DNA from: a virus
Length of the DNA stretch: 59,692 bases
Reading direction: 5' to 3' (one strand)
IMG/VR virus record: IMGVR_UViG_3300042453_002905
Coordinates: 1-59,692 of that record
Below are positions 28,294-35,311 of the stretch, piece after piece; position 1 is the first letter of the stretch; each line of letters opens with the position of its first letter. Under the pieces are notes generated by a model, which did not search any database, was not told the DNA's origin, and saw only the letters and a list, made by a program, of their open reading frames with translations. The translations under genes were made by a program, and so were the position numbers.

Positions 28294-28650
28294 TCAGGTG
28301 ATCTTTTCGTAGGAGATGACCGCTTCGAGGTCGCCCGCAGCCGAGGCGGTCGCGGTGAGCGAGTCGCCTTCCTTGAGATACAGGGGGCGTCCAGAAACGA
28401 CCTCGACGGTCGCATCGGCAGGGACGCTCACGGTGCTCGCGATGCTCCAGGCGTTCGTGCCGGTCGCCAGCTTCACCGTAACGTCAGCGGCAGATGAGCC
28501 GTCGATGTTCGCAACGTACATCGAGACGATTCGGATCGTCGCGCTCGACGCCGTGCCGTTCGACACGATTGTGGTCGCCGACGTGCCTACGGCTGTCGCC
28601 AGCGACAAGCCCTCCACGTTCGTCGGGTCGTTCAGGTTGGGGTGTGCCAT
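28294..28650 (-). CDS. MAxPN-family virion protein, 118 aa (copy 2 of 3)
   Basis: Paralogue of 26478-26849 and 33472-33828: MAHPNLNDP at the start, MYVANIDGSSAADVTVKLA, STVSVPADATVEVVSGRPLYLKEGDSL, and TASAAGDLEAVISYEKIT at the end. Likely a virion decoration or fibre-base protein. Confidence 0.7.
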   Translation of the reverse strand: MAHPNLNDPTNVEGLSLATAVGTSATTIVSNGTASSATIRIVSMYVANIDGSSAADVTVKLATGTNAWSIASTVSVPADATVEVVSGRPLYLKEGDSLTATASAAGDLEAVISYEKIT

Positions 28651-28653
28651 TTA

Positions 28654-28899
28654 TCAATCGCTCCAGTGCCAGTTGCCGTCGAGTGCCTCAGCCCGCCATA
28701 GCGAGAGCGTCGATCCGCCGCCCGGAGACGAGTCGACAATCTCGCCGCAATCCAGATCGAGCAGGCTTGCGATCTGATCGGACGCATCGAGGTAATACAA
28801 GTCGCCGTCCGCACGGTTGATCGCCAACTCGCCCGCCACGAGCGACGACGGAACCGCACCCGGCGTCGAACTCCGCTTGATCTTGATTACGTTTGCCAT
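28654..28899 (-). CDS. GEL-type virion protein, 81 aa
   Basis: Starts MANVIKIKRSS, then PSSLVAGELAINRADGDLYYLDAS. This is a short N-terminal anchoring domain shared with the next two upstream genes (28906-29076, 29076-30074) and akin to the Mtd motif of 26857-27072. A C-terminal Ser/Gly/Trp region (WRAEALDGNWHWSD) is unique. Probably an adhesin or its anchoring part. Confidence 0.7.
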   Translation of the reverse strand: MANVIKIKRSSTPGAVPSSLVAGELAINRADGDLYYLDASDQIASLLDLDCGEIVDSSPGGGSTLSLWRAEALDGNWHWSD

Positions 28900-28905
28900 G
28901 CGTCG

Positions 28906-29076
28906 TCATGCCACGATCTCGCCACAATCAATCGCCACGATGCTCACGATGTTGTTCGACTCGTCAAGGAAATACAGTTCGCCGTCTTGGCGGTTCAGGC
29001 CCAGTTCTCCAGCCGCGAGCGACGAAGGCTTGGCGCCAGAAACGTCGGAGGATTTCACGAGAACTGTGTTCGCCAT
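28906..29076 (-). CDS. GEL-type virion microprotein, 56 aa
   Basis: Read directly between the two neighbours; its ATG 29076 overlaps the stop of the tail-fibre gene. MANTVLVKSSDVSG, PSSLAAGELGLNRQDGELYFLDESN and IDCGEIVA align with the neighbour at 28654-28899, including the DCGEIV end block. So this is a near-minimal copy of the shared N-terminal domain. Confidence 0.7.
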   Translation of the reverse strand: MANTVLVKSSDVSGAKPSSLAAGELGLNRQDGELYFLDESNNIVSIVAIDCGEIVA

Positions 29077-30074
29077 CAGCTATACGTCCCGCCATCAATG
29101 GTCACGCCGGAGATCGTGCCGCCCGTGATCGCGACGTTGTTTGCTGCCTGTGTCGCAATGCTGCCTAAGCCCAAGTTCGTGCGGGCTGTCGAGGCTGTTG
29201 CCGTCAGTTCCGACAGGTTGTTTGCCGTCGTCAGCTTCCCGCCGAGGCTCGTCGAGATCGTCGTGGCGAAGTTGGCATCATCGCCAAGGGCCGCCGCCAA
29301 CTCGTTGAGCGTGTTGAGGGCAGCGGGGGCAGCGTCGACCAGAGAAGAGACGGCACTGTCGACATACGCCGTCGTCGCGATCTGCGTCGAGTTTGTTCCG
29401 GCGTTCGCCGTCGGGGCCGTCGGGGTGCCTGACAGAGCCGGCGACGCCAGCGGTGCGTAGGTGCTGGCAGCCGAGGTCTGCGTCAAGTAGGTACTGCTCG
29501 CCGACGACACCGTCAGGTAGGTTCCTGAAAGGTCTGGAATGTCGGCGGCCACGAGAGCACGGAACGTCGGCGAGCCGTTGGTCCCGTTTGGGGCAGCGAA
29601 GATGCGGTTCGCGGTCTGGCTGGCGAGCGTCGCCGCGAGCGTTCCGCTCGATGTGACGGGAGAACCAGAAACGCTGAAAATATCGGGCAGCGACAAGCCG
29701 ACGCTCGACACGCTGCCGACGCCGAGGGCCGCGATCTCACCCTGAACGTATGCCGTAGTCGCCACGCGAGTCGAGTTGTCGTCGGCGGCTGGCGTCGTGG
29801 CCGTCGCCGCGCCCAGCGAGGTCGTGCCAGAGAATGTCGCCGTGCCGGTAAATGTGTAGTTGCCGGCCGCTGTCTGCGTCAGAGAGTTCGACAGGCCAAG
29901 AAACGCGCCGACGCCACCGATGTCCACGATGCTAGTGGCGCTGCCACCGGCGCCACCGGTGCCTGTCCCGTACACGAGGATATTGCTACCCTCGATGTAG
30001 GCAAGCTCCGCATTTGCGAGGCTCGCAGGACGGTTGCTGGTTGTGGTGCGCTTGATGCGAATCGTGTTAGCCAT
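29076..30074 (-). CDS. Tail fibre protein with repeat domain, 332 aa
   Basis: Starts MANTIRIKRTT and carries ASLANAELAYIEGSN, the same N-terminal anchor. The rest is Ser/Thr/Ala/Gly-rich fibre. It includes the phage fibre repeat YAPLASPALSGTPTAPTANAG and IATTAYVDSAV, a shaft-like TATTPAADDNSTRVATTAYVQG, and a trimer-like end (VAITGGTISGVTIDGGTYS). A receptor-contacting side or tip fibre is likely. Confidence 0.8.
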   Translation of the reverse strand: MANTIRIKRTTTSNRPASLANAELAYIEGSNILVYGTGTGGAGGSATSIVDIGGVGAFLGLSNSLTQTAAGNYTFTGTATFSGTTSLGAATATTPAADDNSTRVATTAYVQGEIAALGVGSVSSVGLSLPDIFSVSGSPVTSSGTLAATLASQTANRIFAAPNGTNGSPTFRALVAADIPDLSGTYLTVSSASSTYLTQTSAASTYAPLASPALSGTPTAPTANAGTNSTQIATTAYVDSAVSSLVDAAPAALNTLNELAAALGDDANFATTISTSLGGKLTTANNLSELTATASTARTNLGLGSIATQAANNVAITGGTISGVTIDGGTYS

Positions 30075-30086
30075 TTCCGCTCCCTG

Positions 30087-30368
30087 TTAAAAATTCCCGC
30101 CATCCGTGAGTTTCGTTTCGGCGTAGTTTCGCCACCTGCTCGACGAGTACCGCAGCACGTCGCCGTCAGCGAGGCCGCTGAATGCCACGTCCGTCGCACT
30201 GCCGATCGCCAGGCTGGCGGCACTGCCCGCCGGCCCCTGCGGTCCCGCCGGCCCGACGCCACCAGAGATCGTCGCACTGACTCTTGACGCGCCGACGCTG
30301 GCCGACACCGACGAGCCGGAGACTCGTGCCGTGATCGGGCTGCTATTCACGCTCGCGGTAATGCTCAT
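30087..30368 (-). CDS. Collagen-like virion protein, 93 aa
   Basis: ATG 30368 (MSITASVNSSPITARVSG) resembles the start of the long fibre at 35312-37294 (MSINVTVVGSTGINATIG). A short collagen-like GVGPAGPQGPAG lies in the middle and SATDVAFSGLADGDVLRYSSSRWRN at the end is a common fibre-tip block. Trimeric fibre component. Confidence 0.7.
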   Translation of the reverse strand: MSITASVNSSPITARVSGSSVSASVGASRVSATISGGVGPAGPQGPAGSAASLAIGSATDVAFSGLADGDVLRYSSSRWRNYAETKLTDGGNF

Positions 30369-30679
30369 CGCGTCACCTCGACGAATCCTTCGAGGGCGGT
30401 GCGCTTGGCTCCGTTGTCCCACTCCAGCCGCCAGCCGTAGGTGCCGGCGGCCAGGGCCGCCGTCTGGGCCTCCGAAAGGCCGACGTTGACCTGGCCCGCC
30501 GCTGCATCGACAAGCGTCGTCGTCACCGAGGCCACCGTGGCCCCCGTCACGAGGCTGACGATGTTCGACGAGACGGTAAAACCAGAGAGCGTCGTGTCGA
30601 AGTCGATCAACGAACTGAACTCGTCGCCGGCTCGAAACGCCAGACTGAGCGGGCCGGGGAGGTTCGAGACAGTGGGCAT
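30365..30679 (-). CDS. BppU-like baseplate/fibre protein, 104 aa (copy 1)
   Basis: PGPLSLAFRAGDEFSSLIDFDTTLSGFTVSS ... GQVNVGLSEAQTAALAAGTYGWRLEWDNG matches the BppU N-terminal-type pattern (GD..., L..xxT..L..G.Y.W.L). A clear paralogue lies at 37291-37662, also directly upstream of a fibre protein. Each pair is arranged the same way. Confidence 0.65.
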   Translation of the reverse strand: MPTVSNLPGPLSLAFRAGDEFSSLIDFDTTLSGFTVSSNIVSLVTGATVASVTTTLVDAAAGQVNVGLSEAQTAALAAGTYGWRLEWDNGAKRTALEGFVEVTR

Positions 30680-30682
30680 GGC

Positions 30683-30937
30683 TTAGTTTTTGTCGTCGGT
30701 CGGGATCGGACTGCCGGCGGTGCGTGGCTGGAGGGCGTACAAGAGTCTGGTTTGTTCCTGAATCGCCTGGCTGATTTCTTTCTGCGTCTCGGTGATGCCC
30801 TTGAGCGTGTCTCGGTGACTCTCCAGCAACGGCAAAATCACGTCCTGGCGAAGAAAATAGCCAAGTGCAATCGCCACGAGCGTAGGGAATCCCCAACGCT
30901 CCAATATGTGCTTGGAAAAGTCGCTCATCTCAGCCAT
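30683..30937 (-). CDS. Small membrane protein, 84 aa
   Basis: One hydrophobic helix (FPTLVAIALGYFLRQDVILPLL, residues 17-38) and an amphipathic coiled coil (RDTLKGITETQKEISQAIQEQTRLLYAL). This resembles the holin/XhlA-like class (single span with cytoplasmic helix), but ownership of the lysis role is uncertain because another membrane-protein cluster lies at 4942-7876. ATG 30937 preferred; ATG 30928 possible. Confidence 0.6.
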   Translation of the reverse strand: MAEMSDFSKHILERWGFPTLVAIALGYFLRQDVILPLLESHRDTLKGITETQKEISQAIQEQTRLLYALQPRTAGSPIPTDDKN

Positions 30938-30948
30938 CCGTGGCCCTG

Positions 30949-31518
30949 CTAAACCTCTATTCTATCGTTCCGTAGCCTTTTAATGGCGGCATCGACCCTG
31001 CCTCGGAGGGCGTCCAGAGTGCCTGTGTTGTCGATTACTGTGTCAATCAGAAACTCAGGAATGCCCGCCTCGCTGGAGTGCTGGGCTGCGTCGTCGGCGA
31101 GGCACCGCTGTCGCCGCTCCACTCGCCATATCTGACCGCCTGCGGCCTTGATGACCTCGACCTCGTTGATGAATCGCACGTCCGTCAGGGCGACGCCGCC
31201 GGCCCCCCGGAGGTACTTCTGGCACGCCTCGACCTGCCGCATGGCGATCGTGATCCAGATGTCCTGGCTGATCGTGTCGCGCCCCCACTCAGTCCCGAGG
31301 GTCTGGAGAAGCTCGCGGGGAGATTTCCCGAGCCACTCGATCTTCTGCTCCTTCGTCGACCGCTCGCGGAGCCGAGGCACGGGGATGCCTGTGATCGACG
31401 AGACTGCCGCGTAGACGGGGTCGGCGAACCCGAACTGAATCCAGCCGTAGCGGGCCTGGAGATGGTCGGCGATCGTGTTCTTGCCGCAGCCAGCAGGGCC
31501 GCACAGTCCAATCAGCAT
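30949..31518 (-). CDS. Deoxynucleoside monophosphate kinase, 189 aa
   Basis: P-loop GPAGCGKNT (7-15), QFGFADPVYAAV, LLQTLGTEWGRD and TDVRFINEVEVIKAAGG are the phage dNMP kinase (T4 gene 1-like) hallmarks. It phosphorylates dNMPs for phage DNA synthesis. ATG 31518 with GGAGGA seven bases upstream overlaps the stop of the upstream gene. Confidence 0.85.
   Translation of the reverse strand: MLIGLCGPAGCGKNTIADHLQARYGWIQFGFADPVYAAVSSITGIPVPRLRERSTKEQKIEWLGKSPRELLQTLGTEWGRDTISQDIWITIAMRQVEACQKYLRGAGGVALTDVRFINEVEVIKAAGGQIWRVERRQRCLADDAAQHSSEAGIPEFLIDTVIDNTGTLDALRGRVDAAIKRLRNDRIEV
30959..30978 (-). promoter_or_regulatory. Promoter-like element AGGCTAC-N7-TAGAAT
   Basis: AGGCTAC (30978-30972), seven bases, TAGAAT (30964-30959), then AGAGG, located in the last codons of the dNMP kinase gene and about 22 bases ahead of the membrane-protein start at 30937. 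Same spacing as at 37671-37690 and 33423-33442. Confidence 0.45.
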
Positions 31519-31739
31519 CAGTTTCCTCCGTCGATCTCGTAGGGTGGTGTGCGCCGCTCCAGCCACTCTGGAGCCGGCCTGGCGTTTTCCATGTACGCGA
31601 CGCGGCAGGTGAGCCGCTCAATCTGCTCTAGCGCCCTGCCGAGGGCCGCCGCAAGCGTGCCAGCGTCGCCTGTCCAGCAGTTCGCTGGGCCGTATTTGTT
31701 GACGAGCGTCCAGGCTCGTTGGATTTCGTCGTGGGTCAC
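31518..31739 (-). CDS. Hypothetical protein, 73 aa (GTG start)
   Basis: GTG 31739 overlaps the stop of the upstream phosphoesterase gene (GTGA) and uses GGAGTG in its last codons. Helical with a conserved-looking YGPANCWTGDAGTLAAALGRALEQIERL block. Unrecognised; likely a nucleotide-metabolism neighbour. Confidence 0.55.
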   Translation of the reverse strand: MTHDEIQRAWTLVNKYGPANCWTGDAGTLAAALGRALEQIERLTCRVAYMENARPAPEWLERRTPPYEIDGGN

Positions 31740-32902
31740 GGCTTCACTCCGGCGATGTGCATACTCACGAGGCCGCCTTCGGGGTCGTACAGAAACGACT
31801 CCATCGCCTGCCTCGATCCGATGAAGCCCATCTGAGAATGCCAGTCGTCTGGAGGACATATGGCAGGGGCTGTCCGCACGATCACGCCATCGAGCGTCTC
31901 GATCGGCCTCTGCCACTCCGCAGCCTGCGAGTGATAGTGGCCGGTGTGAATCTCGCGGTAGGGGCATTTGCTCCACGCATCTGCGGCCTCAAGGGCCATG
32001 ATCTGCGGAAGTTTCTTTTTTGCCCTGTGGCCGTGCGCAAAACCGATCAGGCACTTGCCGGATGTCAGGTACTTTCTGCCCGTGAAGCGACCATCGACGC
32101 TGACTCGCTTGTCGTTGCGGAACCGCTCTTGCATGATCCGTTGCAGCGACCACGTCAGAGCCTCGTCGTGATTTCCATTTACTATGAGCACGTCTGTCTG
32201 GCACGTTTCGGCCGAACGCTCGACGACGCCGATGATCGAGTCGCACCCTGTTTCGATCATCTTTTGCAGCCGGCCGTCGCGGTCAAGCGCAGTGCCGCTG
32301 GTCGTCGTGCCGTGCGGCGAGTCGTAGTGAAAAACGTCACCGAGGAGTGCGATCGTTCGCCTGGCAGGCTTGCCGCTGGCTGCCAGCAATTTCTGCGAAG
32401 CCTCGTTCACCCGCGTGGCGGCAATCTCCAGATCGTAGTCAGCGTCGCCCGTCGTCTTCTGCCACCCATACTTCCCAAAATGAGGGTCGGCGATGATGAG
32501 AACCTGCCAGAGGCCGCTCTTCTGCGGATGCTTCTTCGCCGCTGGACGACGCATCTGCTTCGTGGCCGAAGAGATCATCGCCTCGACTACCTTGATGACA
32601 GTCGGCCCAGCCTTTGGCTTCAGCCTGACGAAGACACGGTGAAGCTCGGTGACAGTCGGCTCGCCGTTGGCGTCGGCTGTCGCCACCTCCCATTTGGTGG
32701 CTTCACTGGCTGCTACATCGAAGCGCTCTAAGTCAGCCTCTATGTGAGCCAGCAAGTCTTCGACGGTCTTGATGCGTCGAGACGTGGATCGCGCCTCAAG
32801 CACGTCTCCATCGCGTTTTTGCGTAATCTGCTCGGCGTCTCGTGGCGGCGAAGGCGCAGGCATTTTTGCGGCGACGCTCTGCGCTATCGTCGTGTCAGCC
32901 AC
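31736..32902 (-). CDS. Phage metallophosphoesterase, 388 aa
   Basis: The calcineurin-like motif series is complete: ADPHFGK (138-144), LGDVFHYD (187-194), NGNHDE (242-247), HGH (290-292) and HTGHYHS (319-325). These bind two metals. A 130-residue N-terminal extension with a helical part precedes it. Found widely in phages next to dNMP kinase or HTH genes; it may hydrolyse nucleotides or DNA ends. Start ATG 32902 overlaps its upstream neighbour. Confidence 0.85.
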   Translation of the reverse strand: MADTTIAQSVAAKMPAPSPPRDAEQITQKRDGDVLEARSTSRRIKTVEDLLAHIEADLERFDVAASEATKWEVATADANGEPTVTELHRVFVRLKPKAGPTVIKVVEAMISSATKQMRRPAAKKHPQKSGLWQVLIIADPHFGKYGWQKTTGDADYDLEIAATRVNEASQKLLAASGKPARRTIALLGDVFHYDSPHGTTTSGTALDRDGRLQKMIETGCDSIIGVVERSAETCQTDVLIVNGNHDEALTWSLQRIMQERFRNDKRVSVDGRFTGRKYLTSGKCLIGFAHGHRAKKKLPQIMALEAADAWSKCPYREIHTGHYHSQAAEWQRPIETLDGVIVRTAPAICPPDDWHSQMGFIGSRQAMESFLYDPEGGLVSMHIAGVKP

Positions 32903-33123
32903 GCGATGACTCCTTGAATGCCTGCCGTCTCCCAGCCACGGTCGCGGGCCGCCTCCATGATTGCCTTGCAGTAGGCCCGCTTTTGATGAATCGCCGGATT
33001 GAACTGACGCTTCGCTTCCTCAAGTTCTCGCTGCACTTCATCCGGCAGGCGATCGAACCACGTCTTGAATCCCGGCTTGCTGCGCCCGGTGCGAGAGATC
33101 ACTTCATCAGCGAATGTCGCCAT
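32884..33123 (-). CDS. Conserved phage protein with TWFDxLP motif, 79 aa
   Basis: SKPGFKTWFDRLPDEVQRELEEAKRQFNPAIHQKRAYCKAIMEAARDRGW is a helical pattern repeatedly seen in phages, with an end of the IQGVIAWL type. Probably helix-turn-helix-like. ATG 33123 is chosen with GGAGGA five bases ahead (a second ATG is at 33126). Function unknown. Confidence 0.65.
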   Translation of the reverse strand: MATFADEVISRTGRSKPGFKTWFDRLPDEVQRELEEAKRQFNPAIHQKRAYCKAIMEAARDRGWETAGIQGVIAWLTRR

Positions 33124-33416
33124 CATTCCTCCGTGATTCTGTAACCGAGCGCCCAAAGAATTCGTGCGATGTCGGCCCCCGCCATCGTGACGGATTCCTC
33201 GCTCATCTGAGGAAACGCGCAGTGGATCGCCTCGTGGACTTCCGTTTCAAGGCGGGTGCGACCTTTGAGCTTCTGGTCGATCAGTACCTTGCGAGTCCCT
33301 TGGTCTGGCTTGCTGGGGTCGGGGAGATACGCCCACCCAGCGGCGCGACCGCGGAGGCGGGTGTACCTCCAGAGCCACTTAATCCCGGCGATCTTGAAGT
33401 GGTGGTCGCTCGCCAT
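33123..33416 (-). CDS. HExxH-containing small metallopeptidase-like protein, 97 aa
   Basis: LETEVHEAIHCAFPQMSEESV contains HExxH (H61, E62, H65), the zinc-metallopeptidase core, followed by a helix rich in Ala/Ile/Leu. N-terminal strands KWLWRYTRLRG and KVLIDQKL complete a compact fold like the phage SprT/ImmA-type minigluzincins. It could cleave a repressor or scaffolding protein. A promoter-like element (TTGACC, AGGCTAC-N7-TACTAT) sits within 40 bases of ATG 33416. Confidence 0.65.
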   Translation of the reverse strand: MASDHHFKIAGIKWLWRYTRLRGRAAGWAYLPDPSKPDQGTRKVLIDQKLKGRTRLETEVHEAIHCAFPQMSEESVTMAGADIARILWALGYRITEE

Positions 33417-33422
33417 GGCTAC

Positions 33423-33453
33423 ATAGTATCGGCCGGTAGCCTGTTGAGGTCAA
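33423..33453 (-). promoter_or_regulatory. Promoter-like element TTGACC / AGGCTAC-N7-TACTAT
   Basis: On the minus strand TTGACC (33453-33448), AGGCTAC (33442-33436), seven bases, TACTAT (33428-33423), then GTAGCC and the ATG at 33416. Read as a sigma70 promoter it is TTGACC-N17-GATACT. The gap 33417-33471 is otherwise empty. Confidence 0.5.
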
Positions 33454-33471
33454 GAGAAAATGCCTGTAAAA

Positions 33472-33828
33472 CTAGGCAATTTCTTCGTAGGAGCCGACGA
33501 TATGGAGAACGCCGGTTGCGGAGGCCGTCACTTGCAACGCCTGCCCCTCCTCAAGGTACACGGGGCTGTTACGGTCGACGATGATGAGCGAGGCGTCGGC
33601 CGGCACCGAAACCGTCGAGCAGATCGCGTGGGTCGTCCCGGCGACGTCGATCCTGGCCGACACGTCGGCGGCATTGCTGCCGTGAATGTTGGCGGCATAG
33701 AGCGTGCTGATTTTCAAAGCGCGATCGGTCGCGCAGGTCACGAGCGTGACGGCAGACGTGCCGACCGTCGAGCGGAGGCTTTTGAGCGTAATCGTAGTCG
33801 ATGATGAGTTGACGTTTGGGGCTGCCAT
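33472..33828 (-). CDS. MAxPN-family virion protein, 118 aa (copy 3 of 3)
   Basis: MAAPNVNSSS, LYAANIHGSNAADVSARI, STVSVPADASLIIVDRNSPVYLEEGQAL and TASATGVLHIVGSYEEIA align throughout with the products of 26478-26849 and 28294-28650. The three copies border different fibre genes, so duplication probably made a family of fibre-base or decoration proteins. Confidence 0.7.
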   Translation of the reverse strand: MAAPNVNSSSTTITLKSLRSTVGTSAVTLVTCATDRALKISTLYAANIHGSNAADVSARIDVAGTTHAICSTVSVPADASLIIVDRNSPVYLEEGQALQVTASATGVLHIVGSYEEIA

Positions 33829-33839
33829 ATTTTTGCTCC

Positions 33840-35303
33840 TTAGATCACCGTGAGTGTTGCTGGCGACGATATGACCGGCTCGGCTCCGCTGGCTGTCACG
33901 ACGCAGCGATACTGGCTGCCGTTGAATGCGGTCGTCGGCTCTCGCACGGTCATCGTCGGCGTTTGCACGCCCGTGGCCGATTGATTGAGCAATACTGTCA
34001 TGTCGGTCCACTCGCCGTTTAACAGACGCTGCCACGAATACGACAGACTGCCACCAGTAACGGATGCGGAAACAGAAAACGTCACGTCATTTCTCACACC
34101 AGCGATTTGCAGGACGCGGAATGCGTTGCTGCCGTTCGTGTCACACGCGAACGTGTACGCCCGCGTTCGTGTGCCGCCGCTGGCAGAAACCGTGTACGAT
34201 TTCGATCGAGGGAACAGCCTGTCTGTCAGGCACGAGGTAGACCGCGTGAACTGCTGCCACGAAGCGCCATCTGCGGACCCAACGAGATACCTGCTCTCTG
34301 TGCCGGCCACGCTCCCCAGCATTAGAAAAAACCTACCTGCCGCGTTCCACAGCGTTCCTCGCCGACCAGATGAAAGAGCTGCTGGTAGCGTCGCTTCCGT
34401 CCACGTTGCTCCGTCCGACGAATAGTTCACGGTGCCGTTGCGCGAGTATGCCACGAGCGCTTGACCAGAAACAGCAACCTGACTGCCGTATGAATAGAGG
34501 CTGCTAATTCCAGAGGCTACAGCCGATGTCAGCAAGTCGGTTTTTTGTAGAGCGCCATCAGCCGTTGCGACGTACCAGTATCCGCCAAATTTTACAACCG
34601 ACTCAATGTTGCCACCGACGCCACCGGCTCCGCGATTTTTGATTTTGATGAACGTCTGCCCATCGGCAGATGCGTACAGCCCGCCCACCGAACTGGCGCT
34701 GCCTGATGGTGGATCGACAGCAAAAAACCAACCGCCGTCCGCATGTCCAAAACTAACACTGCCAGAGTCGAGCGCCGTGGTCGAGGCGAGCGTCCACGTC
34801 GCCGCGTCCGCTGAGTAGTGGACTCCCTGTGCGTCAGACCGGAAAAGCAAGCCACCGCCGAAAAACACATCCCCAGTGCTGCCGCTTCGCGTTTGAGATG
34901 TCCACGAATTGCCACCGTTAGAGGAGACGGCGATTTGCTGGCCTGCCTGCGTGGCGAGTACCGATGACGAATACTGAATATCGCTCCAGCCATTCGTTCC
35001 AGCCAAGGCAGACACACCATCAGTTTTCGCCGAGAATGTCAGTGATGGCGATTCATCGTCTGGGCCGTCCCAAAAAGCCGTCGCCAGAAAATCGCTGTCG
35101 CCATCGTTACCGCTAGCAGCAAAAAATGTGTCGGCGAAACTGCCGGCCAGATTCCATGACGCAACCGGCGAGGGCAATGCTGTCGAAAACTCAGACACAA
35201 CCGGAGCGATGGACGATGTCGCGTCCTGCGGCTGCGACAGAATTGTAATCGTCGGTGGAGGCGGTCGCCGTGTCGGGCGGGCCAGCAGCATTGAGTAGTT
35301 CAT
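33840..35303 (-). CDS. Beta-propeller/Ig-like virion protein, 487 aa
   Basis: ATG 35303. Asp-box repeats of the SxDGxTW type (SSNGGNSWTS, SADAATWTL, SADGQTF, SSDGATWTE, SADGASWQQ) fit a sialidase-like BNR propeller over about residues 90-350. The C-terminal 90 residues (VTFSVSASVTGGSLSYSWQRLLNGEWTDM ... YRCVVTASGAEPVISSPATLTV) are an immunoglobulin-like domain. A receptor-binding or glycan-hydrolysing tip protein is plausible; catalytic residues are not identified. Confidence 0.75.
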   Translation of the reverse strand: MNYSMLLARPTRRPPPPTITILSQPQDATSSIAPVVSEFSTALPSPVASWNLAGSFADTFFAASGNDGDSDFLATAFWDGPDDESPSLTFSAKTDGVSALAGTNGWSDIQYSSSVLATQAGQQIAVSSNGGNSWTSQTRSGSTGDVFFGGGLLFRSDAQGVHYSADAATWTLASTTALDSGSVSFGHADGGWFFAVDPPSGSASSVGGLYASADGQTFIKIKNRGAGGVGGNIESVVKFGGYWYVATADGALQKTDLLTSAVASGISSLYSYGSQVAVSGQALVAYSRNGTVNYSSDGATWTEATLPAALSSGRRGTLWNAAGRFFLMLGSVAGTESRYLVGSADGASWQQFTRSTSCLTDRLFPRSKSYTVSASGGTRTRAYTFACDTNGSNAFRVLQIAGVRNDVTFSVSASVTGGSLSYSWQRLLNGEWTDMTVLLNQSATGVQTPTMTVREPTTAFNGSQYRCVVTASGAEPVISSPATLTVI

Positions 35304-35311
35304 GGTAATGG

